Source: an uncultured Lachnospiraceae bacterium (GTDB lineage: Bacteria; Bacillota; Clostridia; Lachnospirales; Lachnospiraceae). Taken from it: a DNA stretch of 64,000 nucleotides. Below, one piece after another: positions 42,510-51,500 of this stretch (positions are counted from its first letter, which is position 1; the number at the start of each line of letters is the position of its first letter). Under the pieces are notes generated by a model. It was not told where the DNA came from. It worked only from the letters and a program-made list of their open reading frames with translations, and ran no database searches. The DNA is taken from assembly GCA_934394565.1 (NCBI GenBank), contig CAKRQV010000013.1, forward strand, positions 21,805 to 85,804. The letters are read 5' to 3'. Position numbers and translations under genes: made by a program.

Positions 42510-43697
42510 CTACTGGAACAAACTTCCGCACTGCGGACAGAATTTCGGGGGATGGGCCGGATCTGCTGGCTCCCAGCCACAATTGCAGCACCGGGAACTC
42601 CGTGCTGCAGGCTGCGGAGAACCACAGTTCTGACAGAATCTTCCGGTGTTTGTCATACCGCAGGAGCAGGTCCAGCTTCCATTCTGCATTCCTGCCTGAC
42701 CCTGCATCATGTTCGGATTCTGCATCCCTGCCTGACCCTGCATCATGTTCGGATTCTGCATTCCTGCCTGGCCCTGCATCATGTTCGGATTCTGCATCCC
42801 TGCCTGGCCCTGCATCATGTTCGGATTCTGCATCCCTGCCTGGCCCTGCATCATGTTCGGATTCTGCATCCCTGCCTGACCCTGCATCATGTTCGGATTT
42901 TGCATTCCTGCCTGACCCTGCATCATTCCGGCACCTGCTACGCCTGCACCTATGCCATTCACAATAGAATTAACGAATCCCTGACCATCAGCCATATTAT
43001 TAACCACATTTGCTGCCACACCTCTTGCTGTCGGCTGTCCACTCAGCACAGCTACGATTTCATCTGCCATCTGCTGATATTTACGGTAATCCATATTGTA
43101 TTCCGGATGTACCATGCTCTGGCGGCGGCTGCCCATCATTCTGCCCATACCGGCACCCGCACCGGTAAATTCATCCACAATCTCAATATCACTTGAGTTC
43201 AGGCGGAAACGAATCTGGCTGAACCACGGATGTTTTACTGAAATCTCAATATAGAAGTTATAGGAATAGCAAAATCTCGGCGGATTGTAACTGACTTCCT
43301 TCCCCTGGGCATCCTTCTGCTTCAGTTCCGTGTCATCCACCTGCAGATCCAGGTTGCAGGAGATCACATCGGAAATGTTAATAATATCCGGATTCGCTTT
43401 TAAAATATCACTGGAAGAGGTGACAACAAAGCGTTTTCCCAGCTCATCAACCATCACCTTCATCCGATCACCGATGATACGGGTTGCCCGGAAGCTTGCG
43501 ATCTGGTGCTGGTTTTCTTCACGATAAGCCAGCTGCTGTTTGATTTCCTCCACCGTAGACGATTTCCTCTCAGAGAAAAACGGGGAAAGCTTTGCTGCAC
43601 AATCTTTACAGAGATTTCCATCCTCTAACTTCCGGTTGCCCAGAAGACCTATCTTTTCTCCACACACATCACAATACTTTTTATCAAAAAATCCCAT
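42510..43697 (-). CDS. DUF4428 protein with Met/Gln repeats and C-terminal zinc ribbons
   Basis: 395 residues. Order: DUF4428 zinc ribbon (CDVCGEKIGLLGNRK to CKDC), a helical linker, a beta-rich PH-like domain (about 60-210), a Gly/Met segment, seven MMQGQAGMQ units joined by NPN, and two C-terminal zinc ribbons (WTCSCGMTNTGRFCQNCG; CCNCGWEPADPAHPPKFCPQ). The last ribbon is nearly the same as that of the SPFH protein upstream. GGGAGG fixes the start at 43697; the longer frame would overlap the SPFH gene. It is probably an assembly partner of the SPFH protein. Confidence 0.82.
   Translation of the reverse strand: MGFFDKKYCDVCGEKIGLLGNRKLEDGNLCKDCAAKLSPFFSERKSSTVEEIKQQLAYREENQHQIASFRATRIIGDRMKVMVDELGKRFVVTSSSDILKANPDIINISDVISCNLDLQVDDTELKQKDAQGKEVSYNPPRFCYSYNFYIEISVKHPWFSQIRFRLNSSDIEIVDEFTGAGAGMGRMMGSRRQSMVHPEYNMDYRKYQQMADEIVAVLSGQPTARGVAANVVNNMADGQGFVNSIVNGIGAGVAGAGMMQGQAGMQNPNMMQGQAGMQNPNMMQGQAGMQNPNMMQGQAGMQNPNMMQGQAGMQNPNMMQGQAGMQNPNMMQGQAGMQNGSWTCSCGMTNTGRFCQNCGSPQPAARSSRCCNCGWEPADPAHPPKFCPQCGSLFQ
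42684..42928. repeat. 36-bp tandem repeat array (about seven copies)
   Basis: Consecutive 36-bp units, nearly identical, encode NPNMMQGQAGMQ. They lack spacers and are fully in frame, so this is a coding minisatellite and not a CRISPR array. Confidence 0.92.
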
Positions 43698-43731
43698 CTG
43701 TAATCCTCCCTTCTTTTTTGTCAGTCCATTT

Positions 43732-45186
43732 TTAGTTTGTAATATCTCCATCATCGAACGGGTCGCCACACTCCGGACAGAATTTCGGCGGATGTGCCGG
43801 ATCTTCCGGTTCCCAGCCACACTTATCACAACGGTATAACGGTGCTCCCGCCGGTTTCTTTGCGCCACAGTTCTGACAGAACTTTCCTTTATTCACCGTT
43901 CCACAGGAACAGGTCCATCCGTCACTGTCTGCCGGCTTCGGTGAACCACATTCCGGACAGAACTTTCCGGTGGCGGTTGCTCCGCATTTACACGTCCAGC
44001 TTCCTGCTGTCGGCTGCGGTTCCGGTTTCTTTGCTCCGCACTCCGGACAGAACTTTCCGGTAACGGTTGCACCGCACTGGCATTTCCATCCATCTGCTGC
44101 CGGCTGCGGTGCACTCGGTGCTGCCTCCTGCGGCTGTGCCGGCTGTGGTGCTGCAGCCTGATTCTGCTGCTGACCCATTGCAAACAGGTTCTGTGCATTC
44201 ATGCCGCCCATTCCGCCTGCATTCATAGCCATACCCATGCCCATGAATCCGGTCATCGCTCCTGCATTGTTGTTTGCTGCTGCTTTCATAGCATCAATCT
44301 GTCCTCCTACCAGACGGGCTGCCGCTGTATTCGGATTCGTTGTCATTGCATTTTCTTCCCACTCAGTCAGCTTCAGACGCTGATCATCCGGAATGCTTAA
44401 GGAATTGATATTGAAAGAAAATACCTCAATACCACGTTTTTCCTTCCAGGTTTTTGAAAGAACATCATTCAACGCATCCGAAAGCTCCAGCGTGTGGGCC
44501 GGAATTTCATAGTACTGAATCTTCTTTGCAGAAAGAGTTGCCAGTGCCGGCTGCAGAGCCGTCATCAGTTCTCCCTTTAAGCGAGGTGCGATCTCCGTAC
44601 TTTCATAGTCACTTTCTACATTTCCGCAGACATTGGTATAAAACAGAAGCGGATCACTGATGCGATACGTAAAATTACCGTTACAGCGAAGGTCTACGGA
44701 CAGTTTATATCCCAGTTCTTCATTCACCACTACGCGGAACGGAATCGGGGTCGCTGTTCCATAAAGGATCTCTCCCATCTCCTTTGTGTTAATGTAGTAA
44801 ACACGCTGATCCTTTCCGGTATCTCCGCCAAAGGTAAAACGCTTGCCGACTACTTTAAAGGTCTCAAGAATGCTCTCGCCCAGGTTTCCTGCAAAGATAC
44901 TTGGCTCAGAAGAAGTATCGTAAGTAAATTCTCCCGGCTCAGCACAGACCTCAACGACCCTGCCCTGCTCTACGATCAGCATACACTGTCCGTCTGCAAC
45001 TGCGATACCACTTCCATTGGAAATAATGTTGTCATTTCCTTTCGTATTGGATGAACGTCCTGTGATGCGTTTCTGTCCTTTCGTTACCAATACGTCTTTT
45101 CCCAGTGACTCACAATAGAAAAACTCTTTCCATTGATCCGCAAGTGTGCCACCTAATGCTCCCATACCAGCTTTAATCAATCCCAT
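43732..45186 (-). CDS. SPFH-domain protein with four zinc ribbons (YdjI-like, 'virion core protein' family)
   Basis: 484 residues. The SPFH domain occupies about 30-290 (VLVTKGQKRITGRSSNTKG; SVDLRCNGNFTYRISDPLLF; RGIEVFSFNINSLSIPDDQR). A Gly/Met-rich segment (about 295-340) and a Gln/Pro/Ala linker follow, then three CxC...CxxC ribbons of the type WKCQCGATVTGKFCPECG and a final CDKCGWEPEDPAHPPKFCPE. SPFH proteins form large rings or rafts at the membrane; Bacillus YdjI recruits PspA. It is the first gene of the envelope run, with AAAGGAG and a multi-arm operator upstream (45258-45316). Confidence 0.88.
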   Translation of the reverse strand: MGLIKAGMGALGGTLADQWKEFFYCESLGKDVLVTKGQKRITGRSSNTKGNDNIISNGSGIAVADGQCMLIVEQGRVVEVCAEPGEFTYDTSSEPSIFAGNLGESILETFKVVGKRFTFGGDTGKDQRVYYINTKEMGEILYGTATPIPFRVVVNEELGYKLSVDLRCNGNFTYRISDPLLFYTNVCGNVESDYESTEIAPRLKGELMTALQPALATLSAKKIQYYEIPAHTLELSDALNDVLSKTWKEKRGIEVFSFNINSLSIPDDQRLKLTEWEENAMTTNPNTAAARLVGGQIDAMKAAANNNAGAMTGFMGMGMAMNAGGMGGMNAQNLFAMGQQQNQAAAPQPAQPQEAAPSAPQPAADGWKCQCGATVTGKFCPECGAKKPEPQPTAGSWTCKCGATATGKFCPECGSPKPADSDGWTCSCGTVNKGKFCQNCGAKKPAGAPLYRCDKCGWEPEDPAHPPKFCPECGDPFDDGDITN

Positions 45187-45257
45187 AATCAGATCTCCTT
45201 TCTACTACTTGTTTTCTCTTTTGATCTGCTGTCAGCATAGCAGTTTTTACATAAAAA

Positions 45258-45316
45258 ATATATGCGAGCCATTGGAATATCTGACTATTTCCACAATTTT
45301 CCAACGATTCGCATAC
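45258..45316 (-). promoter_or_regulatory. Shared multi-arm operator, site A (SPFH operon)
   Basis: An arm GTATGCGAATCGTTGGAA (minus strand, 45299-45316) faces an inverted arm ATATATGCGAGCCATTGGAA (plus strand, from 45258), 22 bp apart. Both follow the pattern GTATrygaAtnrTTGGAA found at sites B (52166-52278) and C (55481-55564). A degenerate third arm may lie near 45320-45345. It is placed 72-130 bp before the SPFH start codon. Confidence 0.7.
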
Positions 45317-45354
45317 TATATATTGATGTTAATTATTTTTATATACCATATATA

Positions 45355-45389
45355 GTAAAAGGGAACCCTGCAAACAGGATTCCCTTTTT
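45355..45389 (-). terminator. Terminator of the LuxR-type regulator gene
   Basis: AAAAGGGAA.CCTG pairs with CAGG..TCCCTTTT, and on the minus strand the stem ends in TTTTACTA. It directly abuts the stop codon at 45389. Confidence 0.8.
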
Positions 45390-46987
45390 CATCTGTTTTT
45401 TAGTTCATCCAGACGGCCGCACCGCCGGAAAAGATCCACATACACCATCAGTTCTTCCCTGTTGGATACTTCCAGTTTTCGGTTGATACTGGTGTTATGC
45501 TTACGCACGGTTGCCACGCTGACATAGCTTCTCTCCGCAGCTGTCTGTACATCACATCCGTCAACAAACAGCTGAAAAATCAAAAATTCCGCAGGTGTCA
45601 GTTTTCCGATCCTGACTTTGAATTCCTGAAGCATTGCATCAATCTCCGGCGGCAGCTCACTGGTTTTTAGTTCCTGACTTCTGGTCTGCAGAAAAGCTAC
45701 CAGTGCATCAATCTCTGAGATGCCGGAACGGATTCTGGCATTCTGTCCATCTTCTCCCGTCTTTGTCTGCTGCACAGCCTTCAGGCTTCGCACAATCGGA
45801 GCCGAAAAATGTCCCGATGCACCTCCCGCCATAAGAAGGATCAGAATCAGAAACACTAAGGTTCCTGCATACCAGATCTGGCGACTCCTAAGAGATGCCT
45901 GATGATAACTGTCCTCCGACAACAGTGTTAAAACCATAGACTGGCGGTCACTGCATAATCGTACATCCAACGGACTGGAAAAGCCAAAATAACGATCCGT
46001 TTCGGTTGTAGCTGTCTGATAATATTTCCCGTTTCTGACCTTCAACAGACCATCCGGTTTCAAGTAGGTTCCTGCCGTGTTGCCGATCATCGCTTTCGAC
46101 AAGTCGTATTTTCTGCCCTCAGCAGGAACAAGGAGTGTAACCATATTTCCAAAACGGCTTTCCGCAGCCGGATAGGAAAGGGCAAAATAGAGCTGACTAA
46201 GCTCCACTCCACAGATACCGCAGGGATCTCCGTTCTGATCCAGAACCGGTACGCACAGCAGAATAACATCTTCCCACGTATCTGTCAGCCGGATCCGTTC
46301 CGTCCACATGGCTCCTTCTGCCAGACGACTCTGATGAAATTCTAAAAGTGTTTCATAACACGGAATCAATGTTGTATCAAACTCCAGATTCCAGCGATTA
46401 TGCATCTGAATCTGTCTTTTTCTGGCTATATCTGCCGCCCCCCGGAAATATACCATATGCTGATTGGCTGTTCCGACGGCTTTCAGATCGGAAAACCGCA
46501 GGTAGACTCCCATTCGTGACGTATCTGCAGACTCTGCCTCTGTATTCACCGTGGCATCCAGTACAAAAAATGCTCCGCTGCATGCATTGGAACGCAGGGC
46601 TGTTTCTAATGATCCATACAGGGAATCCTCAAGATCCAGAATCAGCTGCGGATTATTATTGACATCCGCAAATGTCTTTCCCTGTTCTATCAGAACCTGC
46701 TCCATTGTCCACGTGATTTCCTCCGAAAGGCTGATGCTTCTTGCCGTCAGGAGATCCATCTGCTTTGTCATGGCAGAGACTGTATTCCGATGCTGTACTG
46801 TCAGCGTTTCACCCAGATTCCGCTCCGATCCCGGCATAATACCTGCCATCTGGATCAGGACAACTGCAGCTGTAAATACGACCAGAACCGTACAGGCAAA
46901 ATAAACCGTCAGCTTCCGCTGCATGGATACCCCGACTTCACTCCCGTGACGCAGCAAACAGTTGATCTTATGAAACAAGTGACTCAT
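45389..46987 (-). CDS. Transmembrane LuxR-type one-component regulator
   Basis: 532 residues. Membrane helix 1 is at about 27-48 (VYFACTVLVVFTAAVVLIQM), an extracytoplasmic sensor region of about 300 residues follows (cache-like, with VPVLDQNGDPCGICGVEL), then helix 2 (IWYAGTLVFLILILLMAGGA), a linker, and a C-terminal LuxR-type helix-turn-helix (LTPAEFLIFQLFVDGCDVQT, AAERSYVSVATVRKHNTSIN). So an outside sensor is joined directly to a DNA-binding domain. It follows a solute-binding lipoprotein by 22 bp, which may present the ligand. It is flanked by the genes carrying the shared operator and is their likely regulator; that link is inference. Confidence 0.82.
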   Translation of the reverse strand: MSHLFHKINCLLRHGSEVGVSMQRKLTVYFACTVLVVFTAAVVLIQMAGIMPGSERNLGETLTVQHRNTVSAMTKQMDLLTARSISLSEEITWTMEQVLIEQGKTFADVNNNPQLILDLEDSLYGSLETALRSNACSGAFFVLDATVNTEAESADTSRMGVYLRFSDLKAVGTANQHMVYFRGAADIARKRQIQMHNRWNLEFDTTLIPCYETLLEFHQSRLAEGAMWTERIRLTDTWEDVILLCVPVLDQNGDPCGICGVELSQLYFALSYPAAESRFGNMVTLLVPAEGRKYDLSKAMIGNTAGTYLKPDGLLKVRNGKYYQTATTETDRYFGFSSPLDVRLCSDRQSMVLTLLSEDSYHQASLRSRQIWYAGTLVFLILILLMAGGASGHFSAPIVRSLKAVQQTKTGEDGQNARIRSGISEIDALVAFLQTRSQELKTSELPPEIDAMLQEFKVRIGKLTPAEFLIFQLFVDGCDVQTAAERSYVSVATVRKHNTSINRKLEVSNREELMVYVDLFRRCGRLDELKNR

Positions 46988-47009
46988 TACGTCACCGCCT
47001 TTCCTGTTC

Positions 47010-48407
47010 TTATGGCTGATAATCCCGTATAAAGCTTTCCAGTGTTGCCCTTATAAGCTCCTCCGTTGACTGCTCCGGAGATTTCAGGAAGGAGCGCCGC
47101 GCAATTTGAAGCTTCTGACGAACCTGATCTTCAAATCTCGTTTCCAGATCCAGATAATCATCATACTGTGGCGCTGTGTAGAATGTATATTGCTCCTGAG
47201 TCTGCTGGAACGCCTGATACAAGGACTGATACATGGGATCCTGCAGATGAGCTATGGCATCCGGAAGATATTTTTCAAAAGATTCCTGTTTTACCGGCAT
47301 ATATCCAAGCTGCGTCACAAATTCCACGTTCCGTTCGGCATCTGTCAGCCATTTCAAAAATGTCATGCAGGCCTTCTCCCTCTCCGGAGTAGACTTTACG
47401 GTACAAATCCCAGCCCCCCGCTGCATCACCAGGTTTTCTCCGTCTTCGAAAACCGGACATGGCATGGAGATGATATCCACTTTCTCTGTCGTATTATCCG
47501 CATAAGTGACCGTGTCGGAATAATACAGAACGCTGGCAGATGATGCCACTGACACGATCGCATCCCCGGTACGCAGCGGTTCTGTAGCATATCCTCCCTG
47601 TAACCAGATTCCTCCCTGCACAGCCGCAGCCGCATAGGGTTCCCATACCCGTTCAAAGGCAGGACCAAAAGCAAGTCCTGTTCCGTCCTTTGTAAAGAAG
47701 GATTCGCCTAAGGACTCCACGCCTACCTGGAAATAGTTAAAGTGATAATCGTGTACGAAAAATGGCTTCCCATCTCCCTCTATGTCTGGTGTCTGCTCAT
47801 CTGTCCATTTTGTATAATCTTCTGCCAGACGAAAAACACCTTCCCAGGTTTCCAGCTCAGAAAGAGAGGCACCGCTGTCTTTGGCATAGCGGTCAAATGC
47901 TGTTTTGTTCACAAACATAACCTCTGTGGATTTTGCAACCGGAAGGATAAGCTGTCGATCATTGATCTGTCCTTCTGTAAGAAATGCCGGAATAAAACTG
48001 TCTAATTCTTCCTCTGAAAAATAATCCCGATAATCAACCAGCACCGAATCATCCGGCATGGCCAGAACCGTCTTGGGATAAGAGACGAACATATCCGGCA
48101 GCTCTTCCGCTCCCGGATCATTAAAAGCAGAGGAAAGCACATTCTCATGAATCGTGTTGGTATTGGTGACGCTGCTTACCTGTACCTGAATATTCTCTTC
48201 TTTTCCCACAGTCTCATTGAATTTGGCAATCATATCATTCAACGGTGATTCTGCCTGCCCTCCATATACATGCCAGATGGTAACTGTGACAGGCTCTTTC
48301 ATAGTCGCCCTGCCACATCCGGTTATTCCCATAACAACCAAAAATCCCAGAAGGCAATATCTTAGCAGGCCATGGATTTTCTTCTTATTTCTCACATATT
48401 CCCCCAT
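47010..48407 (-). CDS. Extracellular solute-binding lipoprotein without a transporter
   Basis: 465 residues, family 1 solute-binding type. Lipoprotein signal LLRYCLLGFLVVMGITGCGR, then VTIWHVYGGQAESPLNDMIA, the classic start of carbohydrate-binding proteins, and later MTFLKWLTDAERNVEFVTQL. No ABC permease or ATPase gene is nearby; instead the transmembrane LuxR regulator follows. It therefore probably works as a ligand-binding co-sensor. An ATG at 48407 or a GTG at 48395 may be the start; GGGGG lies closer to the GTG. Confidence 0.85.
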   Translation of the reverse strand: MGEYVRNKKKIHGLLRYCLLGFLVVMGITGCGRATMKEPVTVTIWHVYGGQAESPLNDMIAKFNETVGKEENIQVQVSSVTNTNTIHENVLSSAFNDPGAEELPDMFVSYPKTVLAMPDDSVLVDYRDYFSEEELDSFIPAFLTEGQINDRQLILPVAKSTEVMFVNKTAFDRYAKDSGASLSELETWEGVFRLAEDYTKWTDEQTPDIEGDGKPFFVHDYHFNYFQVGVESLGESFFTKDGTGLAFGPAFERVWEPYAAAAVQGGIWLQGGYATEPLRTGDAIVSVASSASVLYYSDTVTYADNTTEKVDIISMPCPVFEDGENLVMQRGAGICTVKSTPEREKACMTFLKWLTDAERNVEFVTQLGYMPVKQESFEKYLPDAIAHLQDPMYQSLYQAFQQTQEQYTFYTAPQYDDYLDLETRFEDQVRQKLQIARRSFLKSPEQSTEELIRATLESFIRDYQP

Positions 48408-48463
48408 AATCGATATTTTTCTCCTCCCAAAAGATATGTAATTGTTTTTATTATACCTTTTTT

Positions 48464-48479
48464 TTCATAATTCGTATAC
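48464..48479 (-). promoter_or_regulatory. Possible related half-site at the solute-binding/regulator promoter
   Basis: On the minus strand GTATACGAATTATGAA matches the first half of the site B arm (GTATACGAATGATTGGAA) but lacks TTGG. A TATAAT lies 17 bp after TATACG, so it would overlap the -35 region and could allow autoregulation. Confidence 0.4.
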
Positions 48480-48510
48480 CCAATAAGGGGATTTTACTGA
48501 AATTTCGTGT

Positions 48511-48543
48511 AAAAAGGCAGGCAATCGAAATTGCCTGCCTTTC
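48511..48543 (-). terminator. Terminator of the surface protein gene
   Basis: AAAGGCAGGCAAT pairs perfectly with ATTGCCTGCCTTT; on the minus strand the stem runs into TTTTTACAC. It lies 20 bp past the stop. Confidence 0.85.
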
Positions 48544-48562
48544 TCATGTCACGTTCTTTGCT

Positions 48563-51500
48563 TTATAATCCCTTTGCATAGTAGGTCAGTTTTACACTTC
48601 CTGAAAAATTTCCTCTTCCTTTGACGATGATCCGGTTCTTACCCCGTTTCACACGCTTAGGATATTTTATGGTGTAGTCCTGGCCCCTTGTACGGGTTTT
48701 CCCTGCATAGGTCACCGTAATGTCCGGATACGGTGTCCCGTTCTGTACAAGGGAGACCTTCGCATTCTTCAGCTTCGGTCCGGTGATCTTGAATTTCACC
48801 TTTTTGCTTCCGGTGTAATTGCCAATTCCGGTAATCGTAATCTTCGCGGAACCCTTTCCTACATTATTGCTGTAGCTTAGCACATAATCTACACCTTCTG
48901 TCAGCTTCCTCTTATTATAAGTAAGATTGACACCAGGTGTCAGTTTATTTCCCGTATACAGGAATTTCTTCCCCTTCACCTTTACTTTGACCTTCTTCGC
49001 AATGGACTGGGGCCGAATTGTGAAATATACATGCTTCACACCACTGTAACCGTTGGCTTTAATACCGCGGATTACAATCGCTGCTGTTCCCACATTTACA
49101 TTATTTTCGTAGGATACGGTGTAATGCTTGCCCTGTTTCAGCTTCTTCCTTGTCGCAGGATCTTTTACCTTAATCTTCGGAGTGATTCTCTTTCCTGTAT
49201 AGTTCTGGACCTTAATTTTGGAAACAGTTACATTCAGAGTATCCGGCTCTGGCCTTTGAACAGGTGCCGCTGGGGCGGAGGGAGCTGCCGGGGTACTCGG
49301 AGTAGCTGGTGTGGACGGGGCCGTTGGAGTACTCGGTGACTCTGGGGTGGACGGGGTCGGTGGGGTCGGCGGGGTCGGTGGGGTTGGCGGTGCCACTGTG
49401 CGAACATAACCGCATACATTACAGGTTGTGTCTGCCGCATCACTATATACGTGACTTGCTTTGTCTTTTACGCTGCCCGCCCTGTCTGTACAGGAAGCAG
49501 GGTCTGTACATTCATGCCAGTGGTTTGCAGAATCCTTTGACCATCCTCCGTAAGTATGGGAGTGGGGCTTATAGGTGGCTTCAATTGTCGCATCTTCATC
49601 GGATGTTATGATCCATACATGAATCGCATTTTCGTTTGGAAGTATCGCCTCAACTGATCCTGATGTCACCACCCATTTATCAAAATTTTTGGGTATTTTA
49701 GCAGAGAGTGTTACTTCTTCATTTCGCTTGACTTTTCTTGGATTAGAACCTCCATAGATGCTTCCGTTTACGACTGTTAGTGTATGCTCTGTATCAACGG
49801 ATCCAATATCTTTATAGGTGGCTACCACCCATCCTTCAACCCCTTTTGTTTTAAGGGTAGTTTTTGGTTTGGTTATGTCTGTTACCGTTACCGTCTCTTC
49901 TATTACTACCCACTTGTCAAATTCTTTGCCTTCTGGGGCGGGGTTCGCTGTGATATCTACCGTTCTATTATATGCATATTGTCCGCTACCCTGACCGTTA
50001 ATTACGTGTAAATCGTATTTGGGAACGCCTGGTATTTCTTTCTCTTTGTAGGTAGCTCTGACAGTTGCGGTTCCTCCTAATGTCGTCATTTTTGTAACTT
50101 CGCTCTTTTCATCCTCAATGCTTACGGCACTTGATGCATCAGGAACCCACTTGTCAAATTCTTTGCCTTTTTCAGGAGGGTTTGCGGTAATGGTAATCGT
50201 AGCATTTTCTGGTAAATCTATCATCTGTGGTGTTCCATTTACAATCCATGCTGTCCTTGTCTCTGATCCCCATATGGGAACGGTGTAGATTAGAGCTATA
50301 CTTTTATTGTAAGATTTGGTGTCTTTATATCTTACTTCATAGTCTCCTGGGGCTAGTTCCGTAACCGCTCCATCCAGGCAATCTTTCCATGTTGTTGTAC
50401 CGACTTTTCGGTATTCCATTTCCGTTGTTGTATTTCTTATACGGCCATTGTTGGCTCCTTTTGTTGTTGGCATAACACCAGTTAATTGTCTTGGGCCATC
50501 CCGGTCCGCTTTAGCAATCGTCCATTCAATCTCCTTGTCTTCTGTAGTGCCATCAGACCAAATATAGCCTTTATTTAAACTAGCCCTGGCAGTGTAGGTA
50601 CCTGCTTCTGTCGCTTTATGTCCGGTAAGTGTGCCGACAGATGAGCCGCCGCCATACACATCATTTAAATATACCCCAGTTTGTTCTTCTCCGTTATAAG
50701 TCAAATTTTTAGAACGCACATTAGCTATCCGAAGAGTAGCTGGAGAAATGTAAACTTCTCCTTTTGGCATAACAAATGTTGTTGTCGTACTCTTCACATT
50801 CTGAAACTCCACATCTGTACCATTATCATCAACTACCCATTTCTCAAAAGCGTATCCTTTCTCAAGATCCTTGAGTTTTACTGTAAGGACAGTGCCTGCT
50901 TTTGCTTTAGAAACAGGTTCACCTGCTGCATTCGTTATTTCAGCATTTTTAGCTTTAACGGTATATTCACCGTTTTCTACCCTTGGGAAGTTCACATAAA
51001 TTTTTGTATAACTATTATCATCATCCCAGGCAACTTTCCAGATAGTGCCCTGATTAATTTTAACATCATCCTTTGTTAAAGCAGGTGAAATGATAGCTGA
51101 ATTAAATCTCCCCTTAACATAAATACATACACTATAATCTTTTTCTGGATCATATGGTGTATCCCTATCAATGATTTTATCAATTTGATTTAACCCATTG
51201 TAATAATTAAGCCAAATCTTATAGAGATCCGTATTCAGATTATGACCAACATACATGTTGGAAATTTTATCACCCCATTGGTCTCTTGGTTTAAAGGTTA
51301 CTCTAACTTGCTTTTCCAGACTTGGATAAGACACATAAATCTTTAGAGTGCCCTCGCTGCTGAGCTCGTAAGTCCAGTTCTTTATGTACTGGGAATTTAT
51401 TTTTATTCCAGAAGTATAAATTTCAAAAGAATACTTTGGCGAAGTGGTCTCAAATTCATAAACAGCAGTATAGTCTTTATAAAATTGATATGAGGTAGCC

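Noticed and set aside
42684..42928. 36-bp direct repeats resembling a CRISPR array
   Set aside because: Repeats are contiguous with no unique spacers and encode an in-frame peptide repeat.
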